A stretch of DNA of 64,000 nucleotides from Armigeres subalbatus. Its lineage: Eukaryota > Arthropoda > Insecta > Diptera > Culicidae. Below the pieces are notes generated by a model. That model was given only the letters and a program-made list of their open reading frames with translations, did no database searches and was not told the DNA's origin. The stretch spans positions 252,560,067 to 252,624,066 of the forward strand of contig NC_085139.1 in NCBI RefSeq assembly GCF_024139115.2, read 5' to 3'. Shown here one piece after another: positions 12,201 to 22,886 of the stretch. The position numbers were made by a program, and so were the translations under genes. How positions within the stretch are numbered: position 1 is the first letter of the stretch; each line of letters starts with the position of its first letter.

Positions 12201-12359
12201 TTCGGGAGATTTGTGCCATCGCCTTCACAGCCTTTCTCATCACGCACCTGACGGAAAAGGAAGTGAACAAAAAGGAAAGGAATATGGATGGGAGAAAATG
12301 GGAAGTTTGGGAAAGGGACCCTTGAAGAGGGCATACATCGTTACAAAACGTACAAAAGC

Positions 12360-14930
12360 TCAAAGCTCCTTACCACAACGGGTTATGAACAACAGAATAC
12401 TTAGAAGGTTCAGGTTTCTGTAGTCAATTTCACTTAGTAAGTGTTTACCAAATATTTGGAAACGCAGTTGCGCATAAACTGGGCAGTTACATATCAGATG
12501 ATAAGAAGTTCCATAATCGGATTCACAACCATCACTGACAAATAATTCAACACTTTGAATATTTGCCATGTGAAAGTTGAGTCGGCAGTGACCTGTCAAG
12601 GCCTTGACTAAGACACTGCAATTCTGTTTAGACAGATTAGCTAAATAGCTTGCTACTACCGGAGATGGCTCCCGGATGTACAATTTTGTTTGATGACATG
12701 AATCCAGACTACTCCAATGCCATTTGTGTTGAGTGACAGCCCAAGAGTTGATCAAAAGCTTCACCCAACACTTGGATATTGGAATAGCTGGCTCAGGACC
12801 AATAAAGTCATGCGATGCTCCATTACGAGCTAACTCATCAGCCAATTCGTTTCCAGCTATGGAAGAATGGCCAGGTACCCATATAAGGTGTAAAGTATTT
12901 ACTGAATTCAGTTCCTCAATTTGAGTTCGACATGCGATTACTAACTTCGACCTTGAGTTGGCCGAGACGAGAGCTTTAATAGCTGCTTGGCTATCTGAAC
13001 AGAAGTATATTACTTTGCCCATAATGCGTTGCTGCAGTGCAGATTGCACTCCACACATGATGGCAAATATTTCCGCTTGAAAGACAGTGCAGTGTGTACC
13101 CAGTGATTGTGACTGTTCCAATCTCAGCTCACGCGAATAGACGCCTGCACCTGCTCTACCTTCGAGGAGGGAGCCGTCAGTGTAACAAACAATGCTGTCC
13201 GACATACTTCTCTCCAAATAGCCAGATGTCCACACATCCCGCGAGGGGAATTGTGTCGAAAATGTCCTATAAGGAAAACTACTAACTTGTGTGAGATCAC
13301 TTGGAGCAAGGAAAATTTTGTCCCAATTAACCATAAGCGGTAACAACGAAGTGTGTGTGGAACTGCGGTTTACAGGATTCTCTTCCATAAAACCGAGAAC
13401 CCATAGTCGGTAAGTACAAGAAAATGCTTCTTGTTTGAGATGTATGTGTAGTGGGGCCACGTCGAAGAGAACTTCGAGAGCAGCCGTGGGAGTTGAAGAG
13501 AACGCACCAGTCATTGCCATTAGGCACATCCTTTGAAGATGGCCTAATTTAGACTGAATTGTCCTCACTTCCCCCTTTTGCCACCACACAAGACATCCAT
13601 AAGCCACAATTGGTCGTACAACTGTTATGTAAATCCATTTGATATATTTGGGTTTAAGACCCCAAGTTTTACCAAAGGTTCGCCGGCATTGGCCGAAAGC
13701 CATGCACGTCTTTTTGATTCTGAACTCAATGTTAGGAGTCCAGGAAAGCTTTGAATCCAAAATTAGACCCACATACTTTACTTGATCAGTTACATTGATT
13801 TCAGAACCAAAAAGATGTAATGGACGAATACCATTACGATTACGTTTTTCCGTGAAAAGAACAATAGATGTTTTATTCGGATTGACCGAAAGGCCATATT
13901 GGCGACACCAACTTTCAACTACCTGAAGAGCATTTTGCATCAGGTCGAATAAGGTAGTAATGCACAAACCCACTATCAATGTAAGATAGTCGTCGGCAAA
14001 TCCATAGGTAGGAAAACCGCCATTATTGAGTAACCTCAATAGCGTATCTGCAACGAGATTCCACAAAAGTGGAGATAATACTCCCCCTTGGGGGCAGCCA
14101 CAGACACTTAATTTCCTAATCGCTGCTTGACGTAATGTCGAGTAGAGATGTCGGTTTTTAAGCATCTGGTGAATCCATTTGGTAATAATATTAGGTAGCC
14201 CATGACAACGTGCGGCTTCCAATATTGCATCGAAAGACACGTTGTCGAAAGCACCTTCAATATCTAAGAAAGCACCCAAGCACGATTGCTTTTGAGCGAA
14301 TGCTTTCTCGATATCGTACACAACCTTGTGTAGAAGAGTCACGGTGGACTTTCCAGATTGGTAAGCATGTTGATTAACATGAAGAGGCATGTTTGCCAAA
14401 CAGTCATCACGAATGTGATGATCGATAATACGTTCTAAGCATTTCAGAAGAAATGAGGTCAGACTGATGGGTCTAAAACTCTTTGCTTCTTCATACGAAG
14501 CACGTCGTCCTTTTGGGATAAACTTTACAGTGACATCCCGCCAGGATATGGGAATATACCCAGTAGCAAAACTGCATACTAAAAGTTTTTTCAAAACATG
14601 TTTGATATGTTCAAAACCTTTCTGAAGTAGAACGGGATAAATCCCATCCTCCCCTGGAGATTTGTAGAGAGCAAAACTGTTAAGTGCCCATTGAATCGAT
14701 TCAGTAGTTATGATTCTACGTGCTTGAGCCCAAGACCCATAGCTACATGAAAAGTCATCAGGATCATCCGAAGATGTTATATCGACACATCCAGGGAAGT
14801 GCGTATCAAATAAGTGTTCTAACGATTCTTCATCAGAAGAAGTGTAGTCGCCATTTGGCTTGCGAATTTCGCCAACTTGGAAATCCTTGGATCTCGCAAG
14901 AATTTTATTCAATCGACTGGCTTCACTCAA
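12360..14930 (-). CDS. LOA LINE ORF2: reverse transcriptase and RNase H
   Basis: This 856-codon open frame is one of the best preserved coding stretches in the window. RT palm motifs: FLDIEGAFD at residues 221-229, CPQGGVLSP at 279-287, and catalytic YGFADD at 309-314 (bases 13989-14006). RNase H follows, with YTDGS near residue 590, SDSQAA, and WVPGHSSIAGNELADELAR, which supply the acidic and His residues expected. The frame starts in the linker after the endonuclease; the true ORF2 begins further upstream (16745) but is broken by a one-base shift near 14945 in a T-run, other shifts, and an insertion. The product would copy LINE RNA at the target site and remove it from the hybrid. Catalytic blocks look intact, but without the endonuclease part the copy is not autonomous. 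Confidence 0.85.
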   Translation of the reverse strand: MSEASRLNKILARSKDFQVGEIRKPNGDYTSSDEESLEHLFDTHFPGCVDITSSDDPDDFSCSYGSWAQARRIITTESIQWALNSFALYKSPGEDGIYPVLLQKGFEHIKHVLKKLLVCSFATGYIPISWRDVTVKFIPKGRRASYEEAKSFRPISLTSFLLKCLERIIDHHIRDDCLANMPLHVNQHAYQSGKSTVTLLHKVVYDIEKAFAQKQSCLGAFLDIEGAFDNVSFDAILEAARCHGLPNIITKWIHQMLKNRHLYSTLRQAAIRKLSVCGCPQGGVLSPLLWNLVADTLLRLLNNGGFPTYGFADDYLTLIVGLCITTLFDLMQNALQVVESWCRQYGLSVNPNKTSIVLFTEKRNRNGIRPLHLFGSEINVTDQVKYVGLILDSKLSWTPNIEFRIKKTCMAFGQCRRTFGKTWGLKPKYIKWIYITVVRPIVAYGCLVWWQKGEVRTIQSKLGHLQRMCLMAMTGAFSSTPTAALEVLFDVAPLHIHLKQEAFSCTYRLWVLGFMEENPVNRSSTHTSLLPLMVNWDKIFLAPSDLTQVSSFPYRTFSTQFPSRDVWTSGYLERSMSDSIVCYTDGSLLEGRAGAGVYSRELRLEQSQSLGTHCTVFQAEIFAIMCGVQSALQQRIMGKVIYFCSDSQAAIKALVSANSRSKLVIACRTQIEELNSVNTLHLIWVPGHSSIAGNELADELARNGASHDFIGPEPAIPISKCWVKLLINSWAVTQHKWHWSSLDSCHQTKLYIREPSPVVASYLANLSKQNCSVLVKALTGHCRLNFHMANIQSVELFVSDGCESDYGTSYHLICNCPVYAQLRFQIFGKHLLSEIDYRNLNLLSILLFITRCGKEL

Positions 14931-15842
14931 ATTGGAAACATTTGCACAAAGGTTTTCCAGCCGAATCGTTCAGCAGCTCGTAGAGCCTTCTTGTAAGCTT
15001 TGCGAGCCAACTTGAAAGAATCCGTCCCTGCTGAATGGCGTCTGTTCCAACTCCTTCTACACTGCTTCCTGAGCTTAGCCAAATCGGAATTCCACCACGG
15101 GGTTCCTCTTGAGGTTTTCATAGAACGCAAGGGCAAGTTTCTTCGAAAGCTTCCACGATATGCAACGTTGTAGTTTCAACGGCATCATCCAAGTCGACAG
15201 GAGTTTCAATGGTTGGTAGATACATATCTATGGAATTTTGTCGAGAGCAACTCTGTATAGAGATCCCAGTTGGTTGAACGAGGATTTCTAAAACGCAAGG
15301 TCTGCGAAGTAACATTCAAATGATCAAAGTAGATGTATCGATGGTCAGATATGGATTCCTCATCTGACACATGCCAATTCGTCAACTCGTGACTGATTCT
15401 ATTGGAGCAGAGAGTTATGTCTAATACTTCTGCTCTATTAGATACCATAAAGGTTGGGCGATTGCCTATGTTAAGTAAACTAAGTTCGGTACTACTTAAG
15501 TATTCCATCAAGCTGGAGCCTCTCAGATTGATATCCGAGCTACCCCAGATGATGTGATGAGCATTAGCATCACTGCCGACAATTAGCGGAAGGCCTTTTG
15601 AAGTGCAATATATGACAACTCGTTTGAAAGCATCAGTAGGGGATGGTTCATCATGTGGTAAATAAACCGAACAATAGACGTATTTCCTGACGGGGGTTCC
15701 GCCAGTTGCATCAATTGTGACACATATACATCTCTGGTTTTTAGTTCAGAGATAAGTGTAGCAACAATAGCATTGTTCAGTTCAATCAAAGTTAATTGCC
15801 TATTTCCGGGGATTAAACCACCCGACTTGGACGTTAATTTAC
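14931..15842 (-). pseudogene. LOA ORF2, endonuclease C-terminal part and linker, frameshifted
   Basis: Three frames together encode one endonuclease: SDHRYIYFDHL (15206-15511), LPLIVGSDANAHH (about 15540-15600, not in a long open frame), and an upstream part (15583-15789). The linker GTPWWNSDLAKLRKQCRR (14927-15136) is typical of the stretch between endonuclease and RT. At least three frame changes separate them. The N-terminal part continues at 16505-16745 beyond the SINE insertion. Confidence 0.75.
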
Positions 15843-15923
15843 AATGTTATGGAAACTCATATGTGAATATGTACGTTATGTGGAAGATATTGATTTGAAA
15901 AATGTATTGGAGGTAACCACTTT

Positions 15924-15997
15924 CCCTTCGATGGGACTCGAACCCATGACCCTACAGTACGCTAGACTGGTGCTTTAACCAACTAAGCTACGAAGGA
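15924..15997 (-). other. tRNA-like SINE head (Ala-AGC-like), minus copy
   Basis: A 74-nt cloverleaf can be drawn: 7-bp acceptor (first pair U-G), D arm with TAGCTTAGTTGG (A box), 7-nt anticodon loop CTAGCGT giving AGC, and T arm with GGTTCGAGTCCC (B box). The A and B boxes form a pol III promoter. I read it as a SINE head and not a working tRNA gene because an identical copy sits inverted 352 bp away and both are inside a LINE. Confidence 0.7.
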
Positions 15998-16349
15998 CCT
16001 CCGTCGGACTTCGCAACCTAGAGGCTACTGAACGAGCTCGAGATTCCCAAATTGGACGCATAGTCAAATCACTCGCAATCCATTTCTCAAGCCAATACTT
16101 CCACATGTGTATTGTACACGTCCACATTAGAGGAGCGTGAGTATTTAGAATGTCTGGCGGCTTTACACATTCTTCATCAGCAACTGCACTGATCAAGTGA
16201 GGTTGTGTAAACATTTGCCAGTCGGTCGTCAAGCTCAGACCCGACCGCATTGCGTAGGCAAGAGCACGCAACTCAGGTTCAGTTCAATCAAAGTCAATTG
16301 CCTATTTCCGGGGATTAAGTAGCCTCTAGGTTGCGAAGTCCGACGGAGG

Positions 16350-16423
16350 TCCTTCGTAGCTTAGTTGGTTAAAGCACCAGTCTAGCGTACTGTAGGGTCA
16401 TGGGTTCGAGTCCCATCGAAGGG
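16350..16423 (+). other. tRNA-like SINE head (Ala-AGC-like), plus copy
   Basis: Same 74-nt sequence as the minus copy at 15924-15997. It is followed by the SINE body AAGTGGTTACCTCC to CATAACATTG (16424-16504). Confidence 0.7.
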
Positions 16424-16504
16424 AAAGTGGTTACCTCCAATACATTTTTCAAATCAATATCTTCCACATAACGTACATATTCACATATGAGTTTCCATAA
16501 CATT

Positions 16505-16745
16505 GTAAAATAGCATTGTTAACAAGCACACATGCACGCGGCATTGATCGAGAGTTTGCCATTTCTTTACTGAAAGCAGCAAAAACCGGGTTCACTAGGT
16601 TACCTAGGTAGAAGCTACCCTTGCGAAAATAGGGTTCCTGCACCAAAGCCACTTGGGATTTGCCATTTTGCATGAGTCTACAAAGATTAATCGTTGCTGT
16701 TCTTTTATGCTGAAGATTGATTTGCGCTATCTTAACTGAAGCCAT
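16505..16745 (-). pseudogene. LOA ORF2 start: endonuclease N-terminus
   Basis: Starts with Met at 16745 and reads MASVKIAQINLQHKRTA, then ALVQEPYF, the usual opening of a LINE AP endonuclease (the N of QINL and the E of QEP are catalytic positions). The frame runs into the SINE insertion at 16504. The original continuation is at 15842 and leftwards. Confidence 0.75.
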
Positions 16746-17580
16746 TGCAAATTAAGATAATGCACTCCACAACTTCAGCATTAATATGAACAGCAACGAT
16801 GAAACCAAATTGGTATCTTATCAAGAAAGTCAAAGACGAAACACAGAGTACAATGTGTATAACGCATAAAGCGAATCCATATAGGTGACAATTTGTTGAA
16901 AAACTAAATAAAAACATGCTCATAATCCCACCCTTATTTAACCTCAAGTTGAGATTGAATAAGAGTAGCCGATTATTCCGGAGAAGCAAAAAGTCAACTA
17001 CGCCATAGCTCCGGTTAGCGCAGTAAGGGCTAGATACTGTGAAGTGTGCCCCGTTGCTTCACAGGATCTGTTAGCCGTTCGGCTCCTTTTAGACCCCCCT
17101 ACCCATTCATTCGTAGGCACGGTAAGCATAAAGCCGCATCACACCAAGAATTTGGGGTCACCTGTATGGTGGACTTCTACCACCGGAACAGGCAATCCGT
17201 AGCGTTATTCTTAGCCAGATAACTGGCTGCCGACACCACACAGCTATCTTGGCTGTTCGGGGAGAGAAGTTGACATTGACTTTACGTCAACTCTCATTGT
17301 GGCCGAACAGCCTCAGTTCTTGCGAAAACCCAGGCTTGATCCTAGCGGCGTCCATCGGAGGATTGAACGTCCCGAGCTTCACCCAGTGCTGGGCCAATCT
17401 TGCAAATCCTGTTTCTTGAAGTTCAGAGAAGGGAGAAGGGAGTGAAACCGCTTCCAACTTGCCCCCAGCGCCAAGGGGTATTCCCCAGTTCCGGTGAGGC
17501 AATGACTTCCGCACTGAGGGGGCTAAGGTTACTGGGGTGAAGGTTTGTTGGGATCTTGGGTTTTTTGCCATCTTCGTCCG
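16746..17580 (-). other. LOA inter-ORF region
   Basis: Lies between ORF1 and ORF2 of the LOA element. It contains the hairpin-like GAGTTGACGTAAAGTCAA near 17275-17295 and no convincing protein. The 94-codon frame at 17287-17571 shows no motif. Confidence 0.5.
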
Positions 17581-18540
17581 TCAGACGTCGAAGTCGATCC
17601 GGCCGTTACAGTTGGGCAAAGACGTCTGGTCGGCAAGGAGCTGTGCGACCATGGCATTCAGTTCTCCGATTTCGGTGTCCTTGCTGTTGGCGACTACATT
17701 GGCGTACGCGTTTAGACTCCGGTTGGTGGCTATTTCGTGTTCCCGGAGACACTTGTAGGTACGAGATACCGAGATCCACACGGAGATGTTGGATAGCAAC
17801 CTCCTTTTCGTATACCGGGCACTTACGGCTTGATACTGCGTGTTCATCGGTCTTGCACAATTTGCAGTAGGTCGGGTTTGTGCAGGGCGGTCGTTCGGAA
17901 CGTTGTACCTGTGCGGCAGTTGCGGGGGAAGAGGGTTTTGTTCTGGGACCAATTCACTGTCCTCTTCGTGTACTTGGCTGCATTTTCCGCACACTCTGGA
18001 TGGATGTACGCATCTCTGTAACCGATGTAACCGTACACCCAGCATCGGGGACGGATAATAGTTGCAGGTTCTGCATATTGTGTAGCCAAAGTCGATATGT
18101 GGGGGAATGACTGTTCCACCGATCGTAAGGATAATCGTAGCCGTGTTTTCGAAATAACCGCCAGGCATGCGACGTTGGATGCGCCGAACCTCCATAACGC
18201 CTAGAGGCGCCAGCTGCTTTCGGAGATAATCGTCCTTTAAGCCGACGGAATCGAAGTTTGTCACAACGCATTGCCTTTTATTTAGTTGGGGGTGTCCGGA
18301 AACATGGATGGCTGTACCATCGTGCAACTTCTGCATCTGGCATAACCTGTACTGTGCCTTGCTGCGAATTTTCAATACGTAGCTCATGCCACGATTCTTC
18401 TTGAAGGCTCTGTCGATGGGGGTTCTCAGGTATTTTTCGACGGAAAACCTTAACAAGAAGAGGTCTTGTGGCATTGGACCATTGGTTGCCTCCATCCTGA
18501 GGTACTGCAGGGGACCTGCGGTACCATCGGGGTCCATAAT
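17581..18540 (-). pseudogene. LOA LINE ORF1 (gag-like), frameshifted zinc-knuckle region
   Basis: The frame at 17581-18537 carries the LOA-type ORF1 core (QCVVTNFDSVGL; LGVMEVRRIQRR; YYPSPML). The following Cys-rich knuckles are divided between frames: VCGKCSQVHEEDSE in one, and CKTDEHAVSSRKCPVYEKE at 17700-17860 in another. ORF1 proteins of this family bind LINE RNA. The N-terminus is missing or shifted, since the adjoining N-terminal sequence (18278-18592) reads in a different frame. Confidence 0.7.
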
Positions 18541-18838
18541 CGCCGGTAGGCGTGTCCAGTGAAATCTCCGTTCTTCCAGTTGCTGCTACCACCTGGATCC
18601 CCAGGGTTTTCCGGGCACTGTACTGTCTCTAAATTTCTAATATGAAATCTGCATCTAGTCGAATAGGCTCACTTTTAAATCGACTTCTTTAAAAAATAGT
18701 CTTCAAGCCTGCCGTATCCTAACGGAACTATCAATTCTATACTTTCGCCTCTAATTCATGAACATGTACGTCTGCCATACATACCCTATTGCGTTTCTCC
18801 TAAAACACTTGTTTTCTGTTTTGCTTTTTTTCTTTCAG

Positions 18839-19760
18839 AGGCATCTTTGAGTGGGGCATGCTATACAAGGAGAATGAAGTTCCCCGCCGGGAGCAGAAGC
18901 GCCGAAAGCACGACAGTGAGCCCTACAAAAGCCCGACGCATGCCGGTGGTCTATTTGCCATCAATCGAGAGTTCTTCCTCGAGATCGGTGCCTACGATCC
19001 GGGTCTGCTGGTCTGGGGCGGAGAGAACTTCGAGCTGAGCTTCAAGATTTGGCAGTGTGGCGGCAGTATCGAGTGGGTTCCTTGCTCGAGGGTGGGGCAC
19101 GTATACCGTGGCTTTATGCCGTACAACTTTGGCAAGCTGGCCAATAAAAAGAAGGGACCATTGATTACGATCAACTATAAGCGAGTCATCGAAACGTGGT
19201 TTGATGAACAGTACAAAGAGTATTTCTACACCCGCGAACCTCTGGCGCGGTTCCTGGATATGGGCGATATCAGTGACCAGTTGGCACTAAAGGAGCGATT
19301 GCAGTGCAAGAGCTTCCAATGGTACATGGACAATGTGGCCTATGATGTTCTCGACAAATACCCGGCGCTTCCGGCCAATTTGTACTGGGGTGAACTGAAG
19401 AACTCCGGCACGGAGAAGTGCGTCGACGCACTGGGCCGTCAACCGCCGGCAATCATTGGGCTCCAGCATTGCCACGGCCAGGGTCACAACCAGTTGATTC
19501 GATTAAATGCTGCAGGACAGCTAGGTGTTGGGGAGCGGTGCATCGAAGCCGACAACATGGGCATCAAGTTGGCCTTCTGCCGAATGGGAACGGTAGATGG
19601 TCCCTGGCAGTATGACGAGAATACGTCCACGCTGCTGCATCGAACCTACAAGATGTGCATGGGTTACCATCCGCAGACACGGGCCCTCGCACTGATGCCC
19701 TGCGACGTGCACAATGCTTACCAATCTTGGAAGTTCCACAACATCACTCCGCGATGGTAG
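18839..19760 (+). CDS. Polypeptide N-acetylgalactosaminyltransferase, last exon (Pgant7/GALNT7-type)
   Basis: The exon follows a good acceptor (polypyrimidine tract then TTTCAG ending at 18838) and enters with the last base of an Arg codon, then GIFEWGMLYKENEVP. It encodes the catalytic C-terminal part and the lectin domain of a Golgi GalNAc-transferase, which starts mucin-type O-glycans on Ser/Thr. Visible family motifs: SPTHAGGLFAINREFF, LLVWGGENFELSFKIWQCGG (the Gal/GalNAc-T motif), and VPCSRVGHVYR with the metal/substrate His. A ricin-B lectin domain follows from about residue 190 of the exon (CVDALGRQPP; GLQHCHGQGHNQ). The frame ends NITPRW and TAG. Similarity to the GALNT7 group, which prefers already glycosylated peptides, is from motif memory; the subgroup is less sure than the family. 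Upstream exons lie outside the visible part or beyond the intronic LOA element. Confidence 0.9.
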
Positions 19761-20064
19761 TTAGGCGGTAGCGAAACATTCGAGCTCGCACGAGAACAAA
19801 AACGCAAAAACATTCCACACAGCACCGGAGAACAGATTTATTTTGGCGATATATTTTCCATGATCCGGGCATTTCTAATGAATCAAAAATTGTAAATATC
19901 AAAATCCGTAAATTCAACCTGTGTGACGAACTAAGTTCTTGGTTTCTTAGCTGAACGTTTTGTACATACGTGAAACTTAATGAGGAACTTCTTAGAAGCA
20001 TTTTATTTGTGAGTAACAGTTTTCAAAATTACTTAAAACCTTATCTGACCCATATATAATGTTT

Positions 20065-20070
20065 AATAAA
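20065..20070 (+). terminator. Poly(A) signal of the GalNAc-transferase gene
   Basis: AATAAA about 305 bp after the stop codon in AT-rich 3' sequence, the first perfect match downstream of the exon. Confidence 0.6.
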
Positions 20071-20984
20071 TGGGCAGCAGTAAATTGTGAACTTTAAATC
20101 TTTAGATATTCAAATTAATTATTTATTTCAAATTGAACTGCTGAATATTTTTAAATTCTAAATTCCTATTTTGTATCATACTTTTGGAAAGCAGTTACTT
20201 AATACGTTTATCTGATATAGAACTAAATTAGCCGAAACCGCAACAAAATGTTACTCCAAAACATAAAACACAGTTTTTGTTAATTCAAGCGATAGAGAAC
20301 AATTTAACGGTAGATCCAAACGCGTGCGACTATGTGTGCCTTTTTTAATTACGGTCAATACTGAAAAAAAAGTTGCTGACTATCGTGAAAAGCAAGCAAA
20401 CTTTTGGCACTGATCTTTTTTACGTTTACGTTGAGATAGTTGTTTGTGTTGGAATGTGAAACCTTTAATTAATATGAAACCTACATGATAATTGACTGAA
20501 GCCGTAATTCTTGTGTTGTAAAATGATCCACCCGTGTGCTCCATTGAGTGACGCAAGACTTCCTCATTTATTATTAACTCGATAGGTAAGATAAACTGGT
20601 ACATCACACCAGTCCGATTACATATGCAAACGGCAGGAGTAGCATTTAAACGATAAGGGAACCAGAAATGGCAATCTTTCTTGATATAAGTAGGAGTATT
20701 CTCGAAGCACATAACTTTGGCGATTGAGGTAAATTGTGAGAAGTGATGTGAAACACAAATCACCTGGTTACGACTTAAAATTGTATCGATTTAGGATAAA
20801 TTTTCTATTGATTAAGATAAATAAAACTTGTTATTAAATTTATCATACCGCACTGGCTCTCTCTTTTTGCCCGAAAACCGTAAACTCACGCTCGTAAAAC
20901 TGTTGTCTACGTTGTCTGCCCACATAGTTTGTTACAATTTACGTATCCTTGTACCAACAGGATCTGAAGCGATCATCTTCTTTG
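20071..20984. other. Intergenic AT-rich DNA, nothing recognised
   Basis: A 127-codon frame at 20380-20763 (-) shows no signal peptide, domain or family motif and I do not support it as a gene. Confidence 0.5.
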
Positions 20985-22036
20985 GATGAGTGTTGTCCGG
21001 CATTCTTCCAACTAACCCCACCCATCATATTTTTACTGACTTCGTCGTAGCGTTAGGCCAGTTCGTACTTCGTGACGAATGAAGGAACATCTGAAGCTGG
21101 TTGATTGGAGACTTTTGATGTCTTCTGGAGAGTGTCTTTATTTTTACAGCACTTTATTTGAGGAGTAAGAAAAAAAGGATGCACAACGAGATACTTCGTC
21201 ATCGACGTGTTGATTAGTCCGATCCACTTAGCTTCGCTCCTTAGTCTGATATAGGCCTCCTACGTTTTCTCAAAGTTACGTGTCATAATATCAATGTCAT
21301 CGGCGAAGCCAAATAGCTGGACAGACTTATTGAAAATTGAACCACTCGTGTTAATCCCTGCTCTTCGTATTATCCCTTCCAAAGCGATGTTGAATAGCAG
21401 ACACGAAAGACCATCACCTTGTCGTAACCCTCTGCTGATTTCGAAGGGACTCGAGAATGCCCCTGAAACTCGAACTACGCACATCACCCGATCCATCGTC
21501 GCTTTGATCAACCGTGTCAGTTTATCCGGAAATCCGTGTTCGTGCATTAGCTGCCATAGCTGGTCCCGATCGATTGTATCATATGCGGCTTTGAAGTCGA
21601 TGAATAGATGATGTGTGGGCACGTTGTATTCGCGACATTTCTGCAGTACTTGGCGAATGGCGAACACCTGGTCCGTGGTGGAGCTTCCGCCCATTAAACC
21701 CGCCTGGTACTGCCCTACGAACTCCCTTACAGTTGGTGCTAGTCGACGGCATAAAATTTGGGAGAGTACCTTGTAGACGGCGTTCATCAATGTGTTTGTG
21801 CGGTAGTTGCTAAAATCCAGCTTATCGCCCTTTTTGTAGATGGCACACATGACACCTTCCATCCACTCCTGCGGAAAAACTTCCTCCTCCCAAATCTTAG
21901 TAATGACCCAGTGCAGCGCTCGAGCCAGTGCCTCACTTCCGTGTTTAAATAGTTCTCCTGGTAGTTGGTCGTTATTCAGGTGTTCTTCGTAGTGCTGCCG
22001 CCAACTTTGGATAATGGAGGTACGATGCTGAGTCAT
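20985..22036 (-). pseudogene. RTE LINE, copy B, 5'-truncated with internal deletion
   Basis: RT with KGDKLDFSNYRTNTLMNAVYK, HHLFIDFKAAYDTIDRDQLW, SRGLRQGDGLSCLLFNIALE and catalytic FGFADDIDIM. The N-terminal part joins WRQHYEEHLNN directly to DQLPGELFKHG, skipping the linker stretch that copies A and C keep, so an internal deletion is present. The frame stops at 21260; the remainder to 20985 is degraded. The 5' end abuts the GA-rich element at 22050. Confidence 0.8.
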
Positions 22037-22049
22037 TGGAACGAAGGCC

Positions 22050-22260
22050 GTCAGTTCCGAAGGTCATTTGGCCACAGTCATTAGGCCGAATGAGAAGTAA
22101 GAAGGGAGAAGTGAGAAATAAGAAATGAAGAGTAATATGTGTGATGTGAGAAGCAAGAAGTGTGAAGTGAGAAGCGAGAAGTGAGAAGTGAGTAGTGTGA
22201 AGTGAGATGTGAGAGATGACAAGTGAGAATTAAAAAGTGATATGCGTTGCGTTGTAACGG
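22050..22260. repeat. GA-rich repeat bounded by a GGCCGAATG-type terminus
   Basis: Starts with CATTTGGCCACAGTCATTAG and GCCGAATG, then imperfect GAGAAGTGA units. The same terminus type bounds the element at 49583-50825, and the block GAGAATTAAAAAGTGATATG recurs at 34560, so the three GA-rich tracts belong to one repeat family. Confidence 0.6.
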
Positions 22261-22878
22261 AGTATTTCGTAGATTGCATACTGATAGCTGTCATGTATAT
22301 TCTTTAACTTTCTTACTTTAACTGCTTATGGATTTCTATTTTGGAATTAATAGTCATCCAATTAGGGGTCCAAAATGATAAAGCATGGAAACTACCATTG
22401 CCGGACACGCCCATCTTCTCCGTTACTAGGGAAGGGAAGGGAAGGGATGATGATATGACATATACTTAACGAGAGGCCAGCGACTCACCGACGCCCTCAT
22501 AGATGTCAAGAAGTTGGATGATAGGCAGGGTATGTGGTTTAGGAGTGACATTGCTAAGAAATTTATGTCAGGGAATCAACAATGTCCTTGGGACGAAGCG
22601 AAGCTACTAAACTTGCCCTGGCTAACTAGCCTAGGTTTAAGCGCCATTGTTCGCTCTCTGAAACGAGAAAGAAAAATATATTAAATGCCCCTTCCCCTAT
22701 TTATTTCGAATTGGAATTATTAAGTTATATTGATATATGCTTTTGGTAAAACATAGGAACCAAATACAGACTCGAAAGTTATTAATTTATTTCATTTTTC
22801 ATGAAATGTTAAATGAGCCTGATGTTGTAGGATTGTTGTTGAAAATACAATTCAATCAACGAGTCGATTCAGAATATC
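22261..22878. other. Intergenic DNA, nothing recognised
   Basis: No gene supported. A short AAGGG run lies at about 22430. Confidence 0.5.
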
Positions 22879-22886
22879 AAGTCTTA

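Larger units (their letters stand above)
6079..12330 (-). mobile_element. I-clade-like LINE, decayed, split by a later insertion
   Basis: Read leftwards: degenerate endonuclease C-terminus (about 11620-12200), linker (11212-11484), RT (8597-9427 and 11016-11200), RNase H (7803-8180), Cys/His C-terminus (7523-7705), then a 3' untranslated region ending at about 6079 in an AATAAAGAAGAAAAA-type tail. Removing the element at 9433-11010 and one CATTG copy rejoins the RT frame across the site. The presence of RNase H after RT points to the I/LOA side of LINEs. The 5' boundary against the LOA element is uncertain (11.9-12.35 kb), and no ORF1 is seen, so the copy is probably 5'-truncated. Confidence 0.75.
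15843..16504. mobile_element. Inverted pair of tRNA-headed SINE copies inside the LOA ORF
   Basis: The left arm (15843-16028, minus) and right arm (16318-16504, plus) are inverted copies running from AGTAGCCTCTAGG through a tRNA-like head to CATAACATTG. Both ends abut LOA endonuclease coding sequence that is continuous when the insert is removed. Between the arms lie about 240 bp of unidentified sequence (16029-16271, open on the minus strand) and a 44-bp copy (16272-16315) of the LOA sequence also present at 15775-15812. The structure needs either two insertions plus a duplication or a rearrangement; I cannot tell which. Confidence 0.75.
12345..18612 (-). mobile_element. LOA-clade LINE (Lian-like), about 6.2 kb, with nested SINE insertion
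   Basis: Read leftwards: ORF1 (about 18540-17581), an inter-ORF region (17580-16746), ORF2 endonuclease (16745-14940, interrupted at 15843-16504), then RT and RNase H (14930-12360). ORF1 with zinc-knuckle remnants plus ORF2 with endonuclease, RT and RNase H is the LOA/I layout, and the motif flavour resembles the mosquito Lian group. The 5' end lies about 230 bp upstream of the GalNAc-transferase exon, in antisense, so it is an intronic insertion. The 3' boundary towards the I-like LINE is approximate. Confidence 0.75.

Noticed and set aside
15924..16423. Two functional tRNA-Ala(AGC) genes
   Set aside because: Both lie in inverted SINE copies inside a LINE and share long non-tRNA flanks; a SINE head is the simpler reading.
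20380..20763. A 127-codon frame on the minus strand
   Set aside because: No recognisable domain, no splice context and no homology that I can name; it may be chance in AT-rich DNA.
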